A stretch of DNA of 64,000 nucleotides from UBA11740 sp035635855 (GCA_035635855.1 DASQAF010000029.1:124001-188000), one strand, 5' to 3'; positions 15,955 through 24,808 are shown, counted from the first letter of the stretch. Notes: a model not told the origin generated them from the sequence alone. Numbers and translations are program-made.

Positions 15955-17391
15955 GTGAATGAGCAGCGAGATGCGCGACTGTTGATTGCCGAAGACGAGG
16001 CCAATCTGAGATTGGTTTTGCAGAAAGAGCTTCAACGTCTGGGGTATCGCGTGCATGCGGCGCCCGACGGCGAAGCGGCCCTGCGCAAACTCGAAGAGAG
16101 CAACGTGGACGTAATGCTGTGCGACATCAACATGCCACGCATGGACGGCATGGAACTCCTGCGCCGGGTACACGAACGTCCTAACCCTCCTGAAGTAATC
16201 ATGCTCACCGGTCAGGGCACGATCGAAACCGCCGTTGAAGCCATGAAGATGGGCGCCTACGATTACTTAACCAAGCCCTACAGCATTACTGAACTCGACG
16301 TGCGCGTCCGGCAAGCAGCCGAAAAAAGGCGTCTCCGAGTCGACAATCAAAGACTACGCGCGCAAATCGAACGGCAATCCGGTTTGCCGGAAATTGTGAG
16401 CCAGTCGCAAGCGATGAACGAGGCGATTCGTTTGGTCGAGCGAGTCGCGCCTTCAGAAGCTTCCGTTTTGATCACCGGCGAGTCGGGTACCGGCAAGGAA
16501 TTAATCGCCCAGGCCATCCACCGGCTCTCGAATCGAGCCAGTGGGTCTTTCATAGATCTGAACTGCGCGGCGTTCCAGGAAACGCTACTGGAATCGGAGT
16601 TGTTCGGCTACGAAGCCGGCGCGTTTTCCGGGGCCAAAGCGCGCAAGCTGGGACTGATAGAACTGGCAGACGGTGGCACGCTGTTTCTCGATGAAGTGAC
16701 TGAGCTGCCGGCGAGTTTGCAGGCAAAACTGTTGCGGGCGATCGAGACGCGGACGTTTTTCCGGGTGGGCGGAGTGCGCAAGGTCGAAGTAAACGTTCGC
16801 ATCGTCGCTGCAACAAACCGCAATCTTGATTTGGTTGTGGGAGACGGATCGTTTCGCGCCGACCTGCTCTATCGCATAAATAGTTTCCAGATTCACCTGG
16901 CGCCCTTGCGGGAACGTCCTGAAGACATCGAGCCGCTAATGCATCACATGCTGAAACAGCTAGCCGGTGCGAACCCTCCGGAAGTCACCGCCGACGCCCT
17001 GGCCAGGTTGCGCGCCTACAGTTGGCCCGGCAATGTCCGCCAGCTTCGTAACTGCCTGGAACGCGCGATCCTTCTTTCAAATGAGGGACTCATCACGCCG
17101 AACGAACTTCCGCCTGAAGTTGCGAGGAGCGTCAATGGCGCGGTACCTTTCGTGCCCGGACCCGCCGCTGTTTCCGCCGGCTTGGGCGCTGGTAGCGCAG
17201 CGCTGGGAGCGGTAGATGCCGGTGGTCAGTCGGGCACTGGTTCTCTGCGCGATGTTGAGAAACAACAGATCATTGCCGCACTGGAACAGACAGGCTGGCA
17301 TCGCGGAAAAGCTGCCGAGATGCTGGGCATCTCGCCTTCGACACTCTATCGCCGGTTGCGCGACTACAATCTGGAAGGGCGATTACGTTAG
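15955..17391 (+). CDS. NtrC-family sigma-54-dependent response regulator
   Basis: This 478-residue protein has a receiver domain (residues 1-125, Asp 57 in VMLCDINMP, Lys in YLTKPYS) and an AAA+ ATPase (about 145-385). Its Walker A is GESGTGKE, and LADGGTLFLDEV is Walker B. The C-terminal Fis-type helix-turn-helix contains GWHRGKAAEMLGISPSTLYR. The sigma-54 contact loop reads GAFSGA, a conservative change from GAFTGA. An Ala/Gly-rich linker precedes the DNA-binding domain. GTG 15955 is the only in-frame start before the receiver. The gap to the kinase gene is 31 bases. The architecture and context resemble the PrsK/PrsR pair of PEP-CTERM exopolysaccharide systems. Confidence 0.92.
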   Translation: MNEQRDARLLIAEDEANLRLVLQKELQRLGYRVHAAPDGEAALRKLEESNVDVMLCDINMPRMDGMELLRRVHERPNPPEVIMLTGQGTIETAVEAMKMGAYDYLTKPYSITELDVRVRQAAEKRRLRVDNQRLRAQIERQSGLPEIVSQSQAMNEAIRLVERVAPSEASVLITGESGTGKELIAQAIHRLSNRASGSFIDLNCAAFQETLLESELFGYEAGAFSGAKARKLGLIELADGGTLFLDEVTELPASLQAKLLRAIETRTFFRVGGVRKVEVNVRIVAATNRNLDLVVGDGSFRADLLYRINSFQIHLAPLRERPEDIEPLMHHMLKQLAGANPPEVTADALARLRAYSWPGNVRQLRNCLERAILLSNEGLITPNELPPEVARSVNGAVPFVPGPAAVSAGLGAGSAALGAVDAGGQSGTGSLRDVEKQQIIAALEQTGWHRGKAAEMLGISPSTLYRRLRDYNLEGRLR

Positions 17392-17481
17392 GAAACGAGT
17401 TCTGAGTTCAAGCTTCAGCTGGTTGTTTCCAGAAAACTGGCAGCCTGAAGGCTGAACTCTAAACTGCATATCCGCTCCGCG

Positions 17482-17520
17482 AAAAAAAGCCGCAGGCAGC
17501 AATGCTGTCCGCGGCTTTTC
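17482..17520. terminator. bidirectional rho-independent terminator
   Basis: AAAAGCCGC at 17485-17493 pairs with GCGGCTTTT at 17511-17519, and the helix continues inward through GGCAGC / GCTGTCC around a short AAT loop. The A-run on one side and T-run on the other let it end both the NtrC-family gene (plus) and the convergent PEP-CTERM gene (minus). Confidence 0.85.
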
Positions 17521-17542
17521 TATGACAAATCGCGAGCGATGT

Positions 17543-18235
17543 TCAGTTAGATAACTGTGCCTTCTGTTTCTGCCGCCGGCGGCGATAGTAAAGCCCTGCC
17601 AGTCCGGTGCCGAGCAAAGCCAGTGTCGTCGGTTCAGGAACTGTGTTTGGCGCAGTCGTGAACGAGAAAGTGATTCCGTTGTTCCAGAAGTGGCAATCGG
17701 GATCGAAACCAAAAGAGATGTCGCTTCCGTTAAGAAAATAGGTGCTCAAGACTTGTAGTTGGTCTGGAGTGAACGTGTAAACAAAATCTCCGGCAGTGGT
17801 CGTAAATGACTGCTGCGTCAGAAAAGTGTTGGCCGTGCCGGGATCGACCAGCGGATTGTTCATATACCGCGAACCGGCAAAATCGTCATTGATGTCGGTC
17901 ACTGGAGCCTGGCTGGAAGGCGCATCCTGAAATGACCTGACCCCGGCGTACCTCGCTGTGTCCAGCAGGTGAATGAACAGCATATTAGGATTGCGATCCC
18001 AGTTGCTGATGTTGTGAAACGTGAGCGTCGCGCTGGTGATGCTCTTTCCGGCAAGGTCCACGCCGCCAATGCGCCATGTGTAAGCCATGTGATGATCCAA
18101 ATCGAACTGATTTGGACCGCCACTGCCCTGATTTACTCCGGTCGCCGGCGCCTGGAACGTAATCACGTCCGCTGAGGCAACTGTAGGCAAACCCATTAGA
18201 ATCAACGCGGCCAGTACTAGATATAACTTTCGCAC
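17543..18235 (-). CDS. PEP-CTERM sorting-signal exported protein
   Basis: This 230-residue protein has a Sec signal peptide (MRKLYLVLAALILMGLPTVASA). The C-terminal tail is a PEP-CTERM signal: VPEPTTLALLGTGLAGLYY followed by RRRRQK. That tail directs cleavage and anchoring by an exosortase. The body is beta-rich (TWRIGGVDLAGKSITSATLTFHN style strands) and resembles lectin- or coat-like PEP-CTERM proteins, with no catalytic motif. No exosortase gene is in the window. It converges on the sigma-54 activator and diverges from the glycan operon. A possible sigma-54 site lies 125-138 bases upstream of its start. It probably associates with the exopolysaccharide made next door. Confidence 0.88.
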   Translation of the reverse strand: MRKLYLVLAALILMGLPTVASADVITFQAPATGVNQGSGGPNQFDLDHHMAYTWRIGGVDLAGKSITSATLTFHNISNWDRNPNMLFIHLLDTARYAGVRSFQDAPSSQAPVTDINDDFAGSRYMNNPLVDPGTANTFLTQQSFTTTAGDFVYTFTPDQLQVLSTYFLNGSDISFGFDPDCHFWNNGITFSFTTAPNTVPEPTTLALLGTGLAGLYYRRRRQKQKAQLSN

Positions 18236-18359
18236 GAATCATTCTCCCCCCGTCGAGCCTGTCTTCGACTCTCCGTCTATAAGAAATGGTTAGTAAGTAT
18301 CCATTTCCGTAAAACAGTGGATTCGGCGATTCGGCTGTTTTAGAGTGTCTTTGGATGTA

Positions 18360-18373
18360 GCAAATGGATGGCC
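18360..18373 (-). promoter_or_regulatory. possible sigma-54 promoter for the PEP-CTERM gene
   Basis: On the minus strand the sequence reads GG-N8-TTGC (GGCCATCCATTTGC), with the GG-N10-GC spacing required by sigma-54. It would give a leader of roughly 110 bases. The -24 half matches the consensus TGGCAC only at its GG and C positions. The nearby NtrC-family activator makes it plausible. Confidence 0.3.
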
Positions 18374-18601
18374 CCAAGTCACTACGGTCTTTAACATCTC
18401 CGCATCCCAAACTCACTGGTCTGTTGCCCGAAACGGCTAGTACTAGTCCAAGGTAAATTGCGTTATGCACCAGGACCCACGCGCGTCGGCGCGCACCTGG
18501 GTTGCTGCTCATGAAACTGACGCCACTCTCGGGAGATAACTGGCAAGACCACTCCTTGACACCACTCGCGACGCTCACTTAGGCTTGCCTGTCTTCATCC
18601 C

Positions 18602-18615
18602 GGATTAGGCTTTGC
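18602..18615 (+). promoter_or_regulatory. possible sigma-54 promoter for the glycan operon
   Basis: GGATTAGGCTTTGC has GG-N8-TTGC spacing and lies about 47 bases before the WbpA-like gene, a typical distance for a sigma-54 promoter. The -24 element beyond the GG is poor, so this rests on spacing, the TTGC half and context. Confidence 0.3.
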
Positions 18616-18661
18616 CGGCTTCCTGCCTTTATGATTTGTACTCCTTTGACTGGAACCGTTC

Positions 18662-19999
18662 ATGATCAAAAACGAAATCATCGATCTGATTAAGGACAAG
18701 CGTGCGCGTGTCGGAGTAGTCGGGCTGGGCTACGTCGGCCTGCCGCTGGCGACTGAGTTTGCTCGCAACGGGTTCAAGATCATTGGGTTCGAAGTTGATG
18801 AAAGAAAAGCTGATCGGATTAACGCCGGCGAGACCTATATCAGCGATGTTGATGAATCGTTGGTTAAAGAGTCCGTCGACGCGGGCCGGCTGCGGGCAAC
18901 CACTGACTTTGCCAATTTGAAAGAGTGCGACGCAATCATTATTTGCGTGCCTACGCCGCTCAGAAAGACGAAAGAGCCGGACGTTTCTTTTATCCTGGCG
19001 GCTGCGGAAGAGATCAAGAATCATTTGCGTCGCGGGCAGTTGGTCATTCTTGAGTCAACCACTTATCCGGGTACCACCGACGAAGTTCTGCTGCCCATGT
19101 TTCAGGAGACAGGATTGAAGTTGGATGAAGATTTCCTGCTCGCTTTTTCTCCAGAGCGCGTCGATCCCGGCAATCCCGAGTTTCAAACTCATAACATTCC
19201 CAAGGTGGTAGGCGGCGTAACGGACGATTCAACCGAGGTCGCCGCTTATCTGTACTCTCAGATTGTCAAAGAGGTGCACCCGGTTAGTTCGGCTCGGGTC
19301 GCGGAAGCAGCCAAGCTTTTGGAAAACACATTTCGGGCCGTTAACATCGGTATGGCAAACGAAATGGCGCGGCTTTGCTATGCACTGAACATCGACACCT
19401 GGGAAGTAATTCGCGCGGCGGCCACCAAGCCGTTCGGCTTCATGCCGTTTTACCCGGGCCCTGGAATAGGTGGCCACTGCATTCCGCTTGATCCGCATTA
19501 TCTTTCCTGGAAAGCGCGGCAACACGGTTTCGATTCGCGCTTTATCGGCTTGGCTGAAGAAGTAAACTCACGCATGCCTGAACATGTGATCCAACTCGTC
19601 TCAGACGGCTTGAACGATGATCGCAAATCGATGAACGGCGCGCGGATTCTGGTTTTGGGCGTGGCTTACAAACGAGACATCGACGACGTGCGTGAGAGTC
19701 CGGCACTTTCGATTATCGACCGATTGCGAAGCAAAGGGTGCACAGTCAGCTATCACGATCCGTTCGTTCATCAGATCAGTTTTGACGACGCCCACACCGA
19801 AGGCGGCGGCGAGCCGCTCTCGTCCGTGGACTTTACTGATGAAGAGATTCGGGCGGCTGATTGTTTGATTATCGTGACCGACCACAGCCAGATCGACTAT
19901 CAACGCGTCGTAAACCTTGCGCCCCTGGTGATTGACACGCGCAACGCCCTGAACGGCGACGTGCGACGCGGCAGCCGGGCCAGGATAATCAGACTCTAA
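18662..19999 (+). CDS. wbpA: UDP-N-acetylglucosamine 6-dehydrogenase (WbpA-like)
   Basis: This 445-residue NAD-dependent enzyme oxidises C6 of a UDP-HexNAc to the uronic acid. ARVGVVGLGYVGLPLATEFA is the NAD-binding start, VPTPLRKTKEPDVSF and ESTTYPGTTDEVLLP are the family loops, and PGPGIGGHCIPLDPHYL carries the catalytic Cys at residue 273. ILVLGVAYKRDIDDVRESPA is the C-terminal UDP domain. It reads closer to Pseudomonas WbpA than to UDP-glucose dehydrogenase. A UDP-GlcNAc 2-epimerase follows, so UDP-GlcNAcA and/or UDP-ManNAcA are the likely precursors. It is the first gene of the plus-strand glycan run. Confidence 0.9.
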   Translation: MIKNEIIDLIKDKRARVGVVGLGYVGLPLATEFARNGFKIIGFEVDERKADRINAGETYISDVDESLVKESVDAGRLRATTDFANLKECDAIIICVPTPLRKTKEPDVSFILAAAEEIKNHLRRGQLVILESTTYPGTTDEVLLPMFQETGLKLDEDFLLAFSPERVDPGNPEFQTHNIPKVVGGVTDDSTEVAAYLYSQIVKEVHPVSSARVAEAAKLLENTFRAVNIGMANEMARLCYALNIDTWEVIRAAATKPFGFMPFYPGPGIGGHCIPLDPHYLSWKARQHGFDSRFIGLAEEVNSRMPEHVIQLVSDGLNDDRKSMNGARILVLGVAYKRDIDDVRESPALSIIDRLRSKGCTVSYHDPFVHQISFDDAHTEGGGEPLSSVDFTDEEIRAADCLIIVTDHSQIDYQRVVNLAPLVIDTRNALNGDVRRGSRARIIRL

Positions 20000-20014
20000 A
20001 GGCCGTTTCGATTA

Positions 20015-20078
20015 CGAGTTTCGGGTTTCGAGTTGGAGAAGTAGAGCTCGAAAATAGAAACTCGAAACGCGAAACTCG
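20015..20078. repeat. inverted repeat in the wbpA-wecB gap
   Basis: Arms 20015-20034 and 20059-20078 are inverted copies with one mismatch in 20 (CGAGTTTCG[G/C]GTTTCGAGTT). They form a strong hairpin with a 24-base loop in the 83-base gap. There is no T-run, so it is more likely a processing or stability element, or a simple-repeat remnant, than a terminator. Confidence 0.75.
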
Positions 20079-20082
20079 CATC

Positions 20083-21192
20083 ATGCTTAAGATCATTACC
20101 GTCGCCGGCGCCCGTCCCAATTTCATGAAAGTCGCGCCCCTGGTGGAAGCGATGAACCACCGCAGCGCTGACTTTCAATCCATCCTCGTTCACACCGGAC
20201 AACATTATGACGCCGCGATGTCCGAGGCGTTCTTTCGCGACCTGGAAATGCCCGAGCCTGACGTTGATCTGGGTGTCGGATCATCCAGTCACGCCGTCCA
20301 GACGGCAGAAGTCATCCGTGCTTTTGAGCCATATGTGATCAGTGGCCGGCCTGATTGGGTGGTGGTTGTGGGTGATGTGAATTCAACCGTCGCCTGCGCG
20401 CTGGTGTGCGCCAAGCTTAACGTCAAGGTCGCCCACGTCGAAGCCGGCCTGCGCAGCCGCGATCGCAGAATGCCCGAAGAGATCAATCGCCTGCTAACCG
20501 ATCAGATTGCCGAATTACTGCTGACGCCGTCGTCCGATGCCGATGCGAATTTGCTCGCCGAAGGAATCCCTCCAGAGCGCATCCGCTTTGTCGGTAACAT
20601 CATGATTGATTCGCTGCTCAAGCATCTTCCCCTCGCCGGCAAATCGAAGATCAGAGAGACCCTGGGGCTGGCCGGGAAAGATTACGCCGTGTTGACGCTT
20701 CATCGCCCGTCGAACGTTGATGAACTGCAAACCCTGGGCGGCATTCTCGACGCGCTCGAGGCGATCGGCAGACGCCTTCCCATAGTTTTCCCGGTCCATC
20801 CTCGAACCTTGAAGATGATCGCCGAATTGGGTTTGGAGAGAAGAGTGCACGCCCGCAGTTTGCGCTTGACTGATCCGCTCGGCTATCTCGATTTTCTGAA
20901 ACTTCTCAGCGGCGCGCGCCTGGTGCTGACGGATTCCGGCGGGATTCAGGAAGAGACGACCGTGCTGGGAATTCCCTGTATTACTCTGCGCGAGAACACT
21001 GAGCGGCCAATCACAATCGAGCAGGGCACAAATACAATTGCCGGCACGGATCCGGCCCGGATCGTCGCGGCCGCCACTCACGCCCTGGACAATCCCCCCG
21101 ACAAGTCGGCTCTGCAAGCTCCTGAGCTCTGGGATGGACATACAGCCGATCGCATCCTTGACGCGCTATTGGAAAGGGAGGGCACGGTGTAA
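20083..21192 (+). CDS. wecB: UDP-N-acetylglucosamine 2-epimerase, non-hydrolysing
   Basis: This 369-residue enzyme interconverts UDP-GlcNAc and UDP-ManNAc (or the matching uronic acids, as WbpI does). KIITVAGARPNFMKVAPL is the N-terminal Rossmann start, ILVHTGQHYDAAMSEAFF and VVVVGDVNSTVACALVCA are family blocks, HVEAGLRSRDRRMPEEINR holds the catalytic acidic and His residues, and LTDSGGIQEETTVLGIPCITLRE is the UDP-binding loop. Its length is normal. With the upstream dehydrogenase it would supply ManNAcA-type precursors for the glycan. The start is the ATG directly after the hairpin. Confidence 0.93.
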   Translation: MLKIITVAGARPNFMKVAPLVEAMNHRSADFQSILVHTGQHYDAAMSEAFFRDLEMPEPDVDLGVGSSSHAVQTAEVIRAFEPYVISGRPDWVVVVGDVNSTVACALVCAKLNVKVAHVEAGLRSRDRRMPEEINRLLTDQIAELLLTPSSDADANLLAEGIPPERIRFVGNIMIDSLLKHLPLAGKSKIRETLGLAGKDYAVLTLHRPSNVDELQTLGGILDALEAIGRRLPIVFPVHPRTLKMIAELGLERRVHARSLRLTDPLGYLDFLKLLSGARLVLTDSGGIQEETTVLGIPCITLRENTERPITIEQGTNTIAGTDPARIVAAATHALDNPPDKSALQAPELWDGHTADRILDALLEREGTV

Positions 21193-21217
21193 CGGGGAGA
21201 TCGGAATCATTTTCCAA

Positions 21218-21300
21218 TGGTCATTTGACATTTTTCAATGTGTTCGCAATCAGAAGCGTTTACGACATCAATATTGAGAAATGAAAAATGGAAATGACCA
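21218..21300. repeat. AT-rich inverted repeat
   Basis: TGGTCATTTGACATTTTTCA (21218-21237) and TGAAAAATGGAAATGACCA (21282-21300) are imperfect inverted copies separated by 44 bases. They lie in the 176-base gap before the heparinase-like gene. The surrounding DNA is clearly more AT-rich than the genes. Confidence 0.65.
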
Positions 21301-21368
21301 AAGAAAATGAATCGTCTTTCAGTTGCCCTTTCCCCTCTTCCCCTTTACCCTTCTTGTTTCTCTAATCC

Positions 21369-23489
21369 ATGTCCACCTTTTCAAAAATCAAGCGCATGCT
21401 CCGGGGCGAGGTCGACGCGCGCACGGCGACGCAGGAAGCAATGCGGCGTCTGCGCGGAGCCGGGGAGCTGAGGCGTGAGCGGGCGCTAATCGATGAGTTG
21501 AATCGACAGCCGGCGCGGCTGCGCCCGGAATTCGCTGATCTTTCGTCAGCGGAACTGCTTGCCCACTTTCGGTCCCGCAATTTACGCCAAGGGTCGCCGG
21601 AGTTCTTTCCCGGTTTTGCCGGCTCGGCAAAGGTCACGGCTGAATCGCAGCGAGAAGTGTTTCCGAACGAAACGGCGCAACTGTTGAGCGAGACGGCCCG
21701 AATCGCGGACGAACACTGCTGGCCGCTGCTGGGCTTTGGCGAAAAGTGTTTTGGCGCTGAAGAAGTGAAGTGGGGCCGAGATCCGCTGTCCGGCTTTGAT
21801 TGGCCGCTCGATTTTCACGCCGATATCAATGTGATCCGCAACGATGGTTCGGACGCGCGGGTAGTCTGGGAATTGAATCGCTGCTCGCACCTCATCACGC
21901 TGGGCCGTGCCTATTCAATCACTGACGACGAAAAATTCAGCGCTGAGTTTTTCCGCCAGCTTGACGGTTGGCGGGAACAAAATCCCGTGGGTCGTGGCAT
22001 CAACTGGAATTGCGCCATGGAAGTTGCACTGCGATCTATGAATCTGCTCGCTGCTTTCGAACTCTTTCTGCGCGCGCCGCAGATGGATGAAGCCGCTTTG
22101 CTTCAGCTGCTGAAGATGTTCGATCAGCACGGCGCGCACATCAGACGCAATCTGGAGTTCTCGCACATCGCGACCAGCAATCATTACCTGGCGGATGTGA
22201 CGGGGCTTTTGTGGTTGGGTGTGATGTTGCCGGAGTTGGAGGACGCGACCGAGTGGCGCGAATTTGGTTTGCGCGAATTGCTTCAGGAACTGGACAAACA
22301 AACTCTGCCCGACGGTGCCGACTATGAGGCCTCTACCGGCTATCATCGTCTGAAGCTGGAGTTGTTTCTGTACTCCTTTGTGCTGTGCCACCTGAATGGG
22401 ATTCAGATCGACGAAGCACACTGGAGCAAGCTGCGAGGGATGATTGAATACCTGCGCGCGTATCTGCGGCCCGACGGCCGCGCGCCGTTGATTGGCGATA
22501 CGGACAGTGGTCAGTTGTTGCCGATCCGCCGGCGGACCGGCGACGAGCACGACTATCTGCTGGCCGTGGGCGCAGCCGTGTTTCAGGAGCCCCGGTTCAA
22601 GACCTCCGACCAAAATACACCCGAAGAGTTACTTTGGATTTTGGGCGCGCAAGGTGTGCGCGACTATCAGGCCCTGCGATCCAGCGAAAACCCGCAGTCG
22701 CAGGCCTTTCCCGATGCCGGGACCTACATCCTTCGGCAGGACGACCTCTATCTGCTTCTTAACACGAGCGGCAGTGGCGTGAAGGGCCGCGGCTCTCACG
22801 GACACAACGATGCCCTTAGCATCGAAGTCTCAGCCTGCGGAACAGCATTCATTGTCGATCCCGGGACGTATGTATACACGGCTGACCTGCCCGAGCGTCA
22901 TCTATTTCGCTCGACTGCTTACCATTCCACCGTCGAGGTCGATGGAGTCGAGCAAAACACTATCGACGAGGGCGCGCCATTCTTGATTGGTGACGAAGCA
23001 CAGCCGCGGGTGTTGGGTTGGGAGAGCGGGCCGGGAAAAGATGTCGTGATCGCTGAGCACGCTGGCTATGAACGTCTGCCGCAGCCGGTGACGCATCGGC
23101 GCACGGTGACGTTCTACAAGAGTCAGCGCCTGTGGCTGGTCGCGGACGACATCACCGGTCAGGGCGAACACGAGCTTGCGTTTCGTTTTCACGTGGCTCC
23201 CGGATTAGAGTCCAAAGTACGCCCTGACGGGATTATTGAGCTCCGGGATAAGATGAGCGGCGCACGACTGTTGATTGTCGCGAGTGAAGCGAACGTCCAG
23301 AACTTCCCGGTCCAACCTGAACCGGAACCGCGCTTTTCTTCTGGCGATTACGGAGCAAGGCAAGAGTCGGTATCGGTTTGCTGGAAACTGCGTACCGCGC
23401 TGCCTCTTACCGCGTACTTCTGCATCGTTCCGATTGCTTCGAGAGAAGACGAGGGCGCGCGTCTGAGATTGGCGTTGGACTTAATCTGA
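21369..23489 (+). CDS. heparinase II/III-like (alginate lyase) family protein
   Basis: This 706-residue protein has an N-terminal all-alpha toroid (about 60-400) with WGRDPLSGFDWPLDFHADI and TSNHYLADVTGLLWLGV. The C-terminal beta-sandwich (about 410-690) is marked by GRGSHGHNDALSIEVSACG and FIVDPGTYVYTADL, the heparinase II/III signature. The His in HGHND and nearby Tyr residues are candidate catalytic residues for beta-elimination of uronic-acid polysaccharides. No clear signal peptide is seen. Such enzymes are often encoded with bi-domain dehydrogenases like that at 43.8 kb and may trim or release the uronate-rich polymer. The remnant of an amidotransferase gene begins three bases after its stop. 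Confidence 0.85.
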   Translation: MSTFSKIKRMLRGEVDARTATQEAMRRLRGAGELRRERALIDELNRQPARLRPEFADLSSAELLAHFRSRNLRQGSPEFFPGFAGSAKVTAESQREVFPNETAQLLSETARIADEHCWPLLGFGEKCFGAEEVKWGRDPLSGFDWPLDFHADINVIRNDGSDARVVWELNRCSHLITLGRAYSITDDEKFSAEFFRQLDGWREQNPVGRGINWNCAMEVALRSMNLLAAFELFLRAPQMDEAALLQLLKMFDQHGAHIRRNLEFSHIATSNHYLADVTGLLWLGVMLPELEDATEWREFGLRELLQELDKQTLPDGADYEASTGYHRLKLELFLYSFVLCHLNGIQIDEAHWSKLRGMIEYLRAYLRPDGRAPLIGDTDSGQLLPIRRRTGDEHDYLLAVGAAVFQEPRFKTSDQNTPEELLWILGAQGVRDYQALRSSENPQSQAFPDAGTYILRQDDLYLLLNTSGSGVKGRGSHGHNDALSIEVSACGTAFIVDPGTYVYTADLPERHLFRSTAYHSTVEVDGVEQNTIDEGAPFLIGDEAQPRVLGWESGPGKDVVIAEHAGYERLPQPVTHRRTVTFYKSQRLWLVADDITGQGEHELAFRFHVAPGLESKVRPDGIIELRDKMSGARLLIVASEANVQNFPVQPEPEPRFSSGDYGARQESVSVCWKLRTALPLTAYFCIVPIASREDEGARLRLALDLI

Positions 23490-23491
23490 AC

Positions 23492-23625
23492 ATGCGCGGC
23501 ATTTGCGGAGTTTGGGAATACGGAGCCAACGATGGCCGCATCCAGCGCGTGCCCTGGTCGAACGAATGCGCGACGCGATGACTCACCGCGGCGCGGATGA
23601 CGGCAGCAACGACAAAGGAATGTGA
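23492..23625 (+). pseudogene. remnant of asparagine synthase-type amidotransferase 5' end
   Basis: The first frame reads MRGICGVWEYGANDGRIQR and stops at 23581. A shift of two bases restores LVERMRDAMTHRGADDG. The intact gene at 26207 begins MCGICGVWEFGAAEGRVER followed by ALVERMRDVMIHRGPDDAG, so this is a diverged, frameshifted copy of its first 40 or so codons. The essential Cys2 is now Arg. Similarity ends near 23611, where the deacetylase-like gene's own leader begins. The three intact genes between the remnant and the full copy look like an insertion or rearrangement into an older asparagine synthase gene. Confidence 0.85.
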
Positions 23626-23656
23626 AGTTCCGTTTTGTCCTCATCGGAGGGTGCAA

Positions 23657-24805
23657 TTGACGCCAACAATCTATCTGGCATTTGTTGATGACTGGGAATT
23701 GCGGGGCAACGGCTCGGGCGATCCGCGCGAGCTTCAATTTCGCCCGATGCGAGAGCTGGTGCGCATCTTCAACCGGCATGGGGTTCGCGGCTCTTTCAAT
23801 GCCGAGGTCATGCAGCAATTGACCTTCAGAAAATTTCAGAAGCAGCATGCGGAATTGCTAAGGCTGGCCGACGATTGGGACACGAATGTCCGTGAAAGCT
23901 ATCTACAGGGCCACGACATACAGCTTCATATTCATCCTCAATGGTGCGAGGCTGCCTATGAACACGGTCAGTGGCGATTGACCGCGGACTGGAACATCCT
24001 GAATCACCCTCCTGAAGTGGCTCTTGAGATGATCACCGCAGGTTGCGGCTATCTTGAGGGACTGCTTCGCCCGATCGATCCAACTTACCATTGCGTTTCG
24101 TTTCGTTCCGGCGCGTGGTGTATCGCTCCGTCCAGACATATTCTCGGTTTGCTGGTTCGACTGGGAATTGTCTTTGACATGAGCATCGTTGGCGGGGTGC
24201 GATACAACACCAAAAACGTGCAACTGGATTACAGCGATTGCGAAGAAAGCTTCCTGCCTTACTATCCGAACATGGAAGACGCGCGAAAAGTCTCAGACAA
24301 GGTAGAAGAAATTATCTGCGTTCCCACTAATCATTTTTCCGAATCCCGTCTTCATTTGTTGCAGAAGCACTTTTCGAAAGCGCGGCACAAAGTCAGGGAA
24401 CGCCTGCGTTTCAACGAATCCGGCAAAGGCGAGGGCCTGGATCCTGAGAACTATTATTCAGAGTGGGTGGAAATCGATGCCTCATCTCGATTCAGGGGCA
24501 TCTTGAAAAACGTGATCGCGCCTTACCTGACAGGTAAGCACTTCATTTCTGACATTGCGCAACTGGACTACCCGCTGATGTCTGAAATGCTTCGGTCAAT
24601 CAGACGACGTGCGCGCGCGAGCAAGCTCGCCGAAGTTCCGATCATCCTGGAAAACCACACGAAGGATATTCGCGACTTCACGCATATCGAACGGTTCGTT
24701 GCGGAAGTGTCGCAGGCTCCGGACATCAAGTGTGTGACCTTAAGCGAGTTAGCTCGCGAACTTAAGAGCGGCAGATTCCCGATCAAAACCGCCACGCAAA
24801 AATAA
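23657..24805 (+). CDS. NodB-like polysaccharide deacetylase-fold protein, paralogue 1
   Basis: From TTG 23657 the protein has 382 residues. The open frame reaches back to ATG 23597, but that part lies in the asparagine synthase remnant. GGAGGG at 23646-23651 is ideally spaced for the TTG, and the paralogue at 37198 starts at the same point (MIPTIHLA versus TPTIYLA). DDWELRGNGSGD (D12) resembles the first NodB metal motif. GHDIQLHIHPQW (H86, H91, H93) resembles the His-rich second motif, and SFRSGAW the third. It probably removes an N- or O-acyl group from sugars in this locus. The similarity to CE4 enzymes is remote and is judged by motifs only. Confidence 0.7.
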   Translation: MTPTIYLAFVDDWELRGNGSGDPRELQFRPMRELVRIFNRHGVRGSFNAEVMQQLTFRKFQKQHAELLRLADDWDTNVRESYLQGHDIQLHIHPQWCEAAYEHGQWRLTADWNILNHPPEVALEMITAGCGYLEGLLRPIDPTYHCVSFRSGAWCIAPSRHILGLLVRLGIVFDMSIVGGVRYNTKNVQLDYSDCEESFLPYYPNMEDARKVSDKVEEIICVPTNHFSESRLHLLQKHFSKARHKVRERLRFNESGKGEGLDPENYYSEWVEIDASSRFRGILKNVIAPYLTGKHFISDIAQLDYPLMSEMLRSIRRRARASKLAEVPIILENHTKDIRDFTHIERFVAEVSQAPDIKCVTLSELARELKSGRFPIKTATQK

Positions 24806-24808
24806 TCA

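Larger units (their letters stand above)
18236..18661. other. divergent regulatory region between PEP-CTERM gene and glycan operon
   Basis: No gene was found. It holds a possible sigma-54-type element for each flanking gene (18360-18373 minus, 18602-18615 plus). It also has a GC-rich imperfect hairpin near 18472-18502 (ACCCACGCGCG / CGCGCACCTGGGT) and TTGACA at 18556-18561 without a good -10. Confidence 0.6.

Noticed and set aside
20015..20078. Rho-independent terminator between wbpA and wecB
   Set aside because: The hairpin is strong, but the loop is 24 bases and no T-run follows on either strand.
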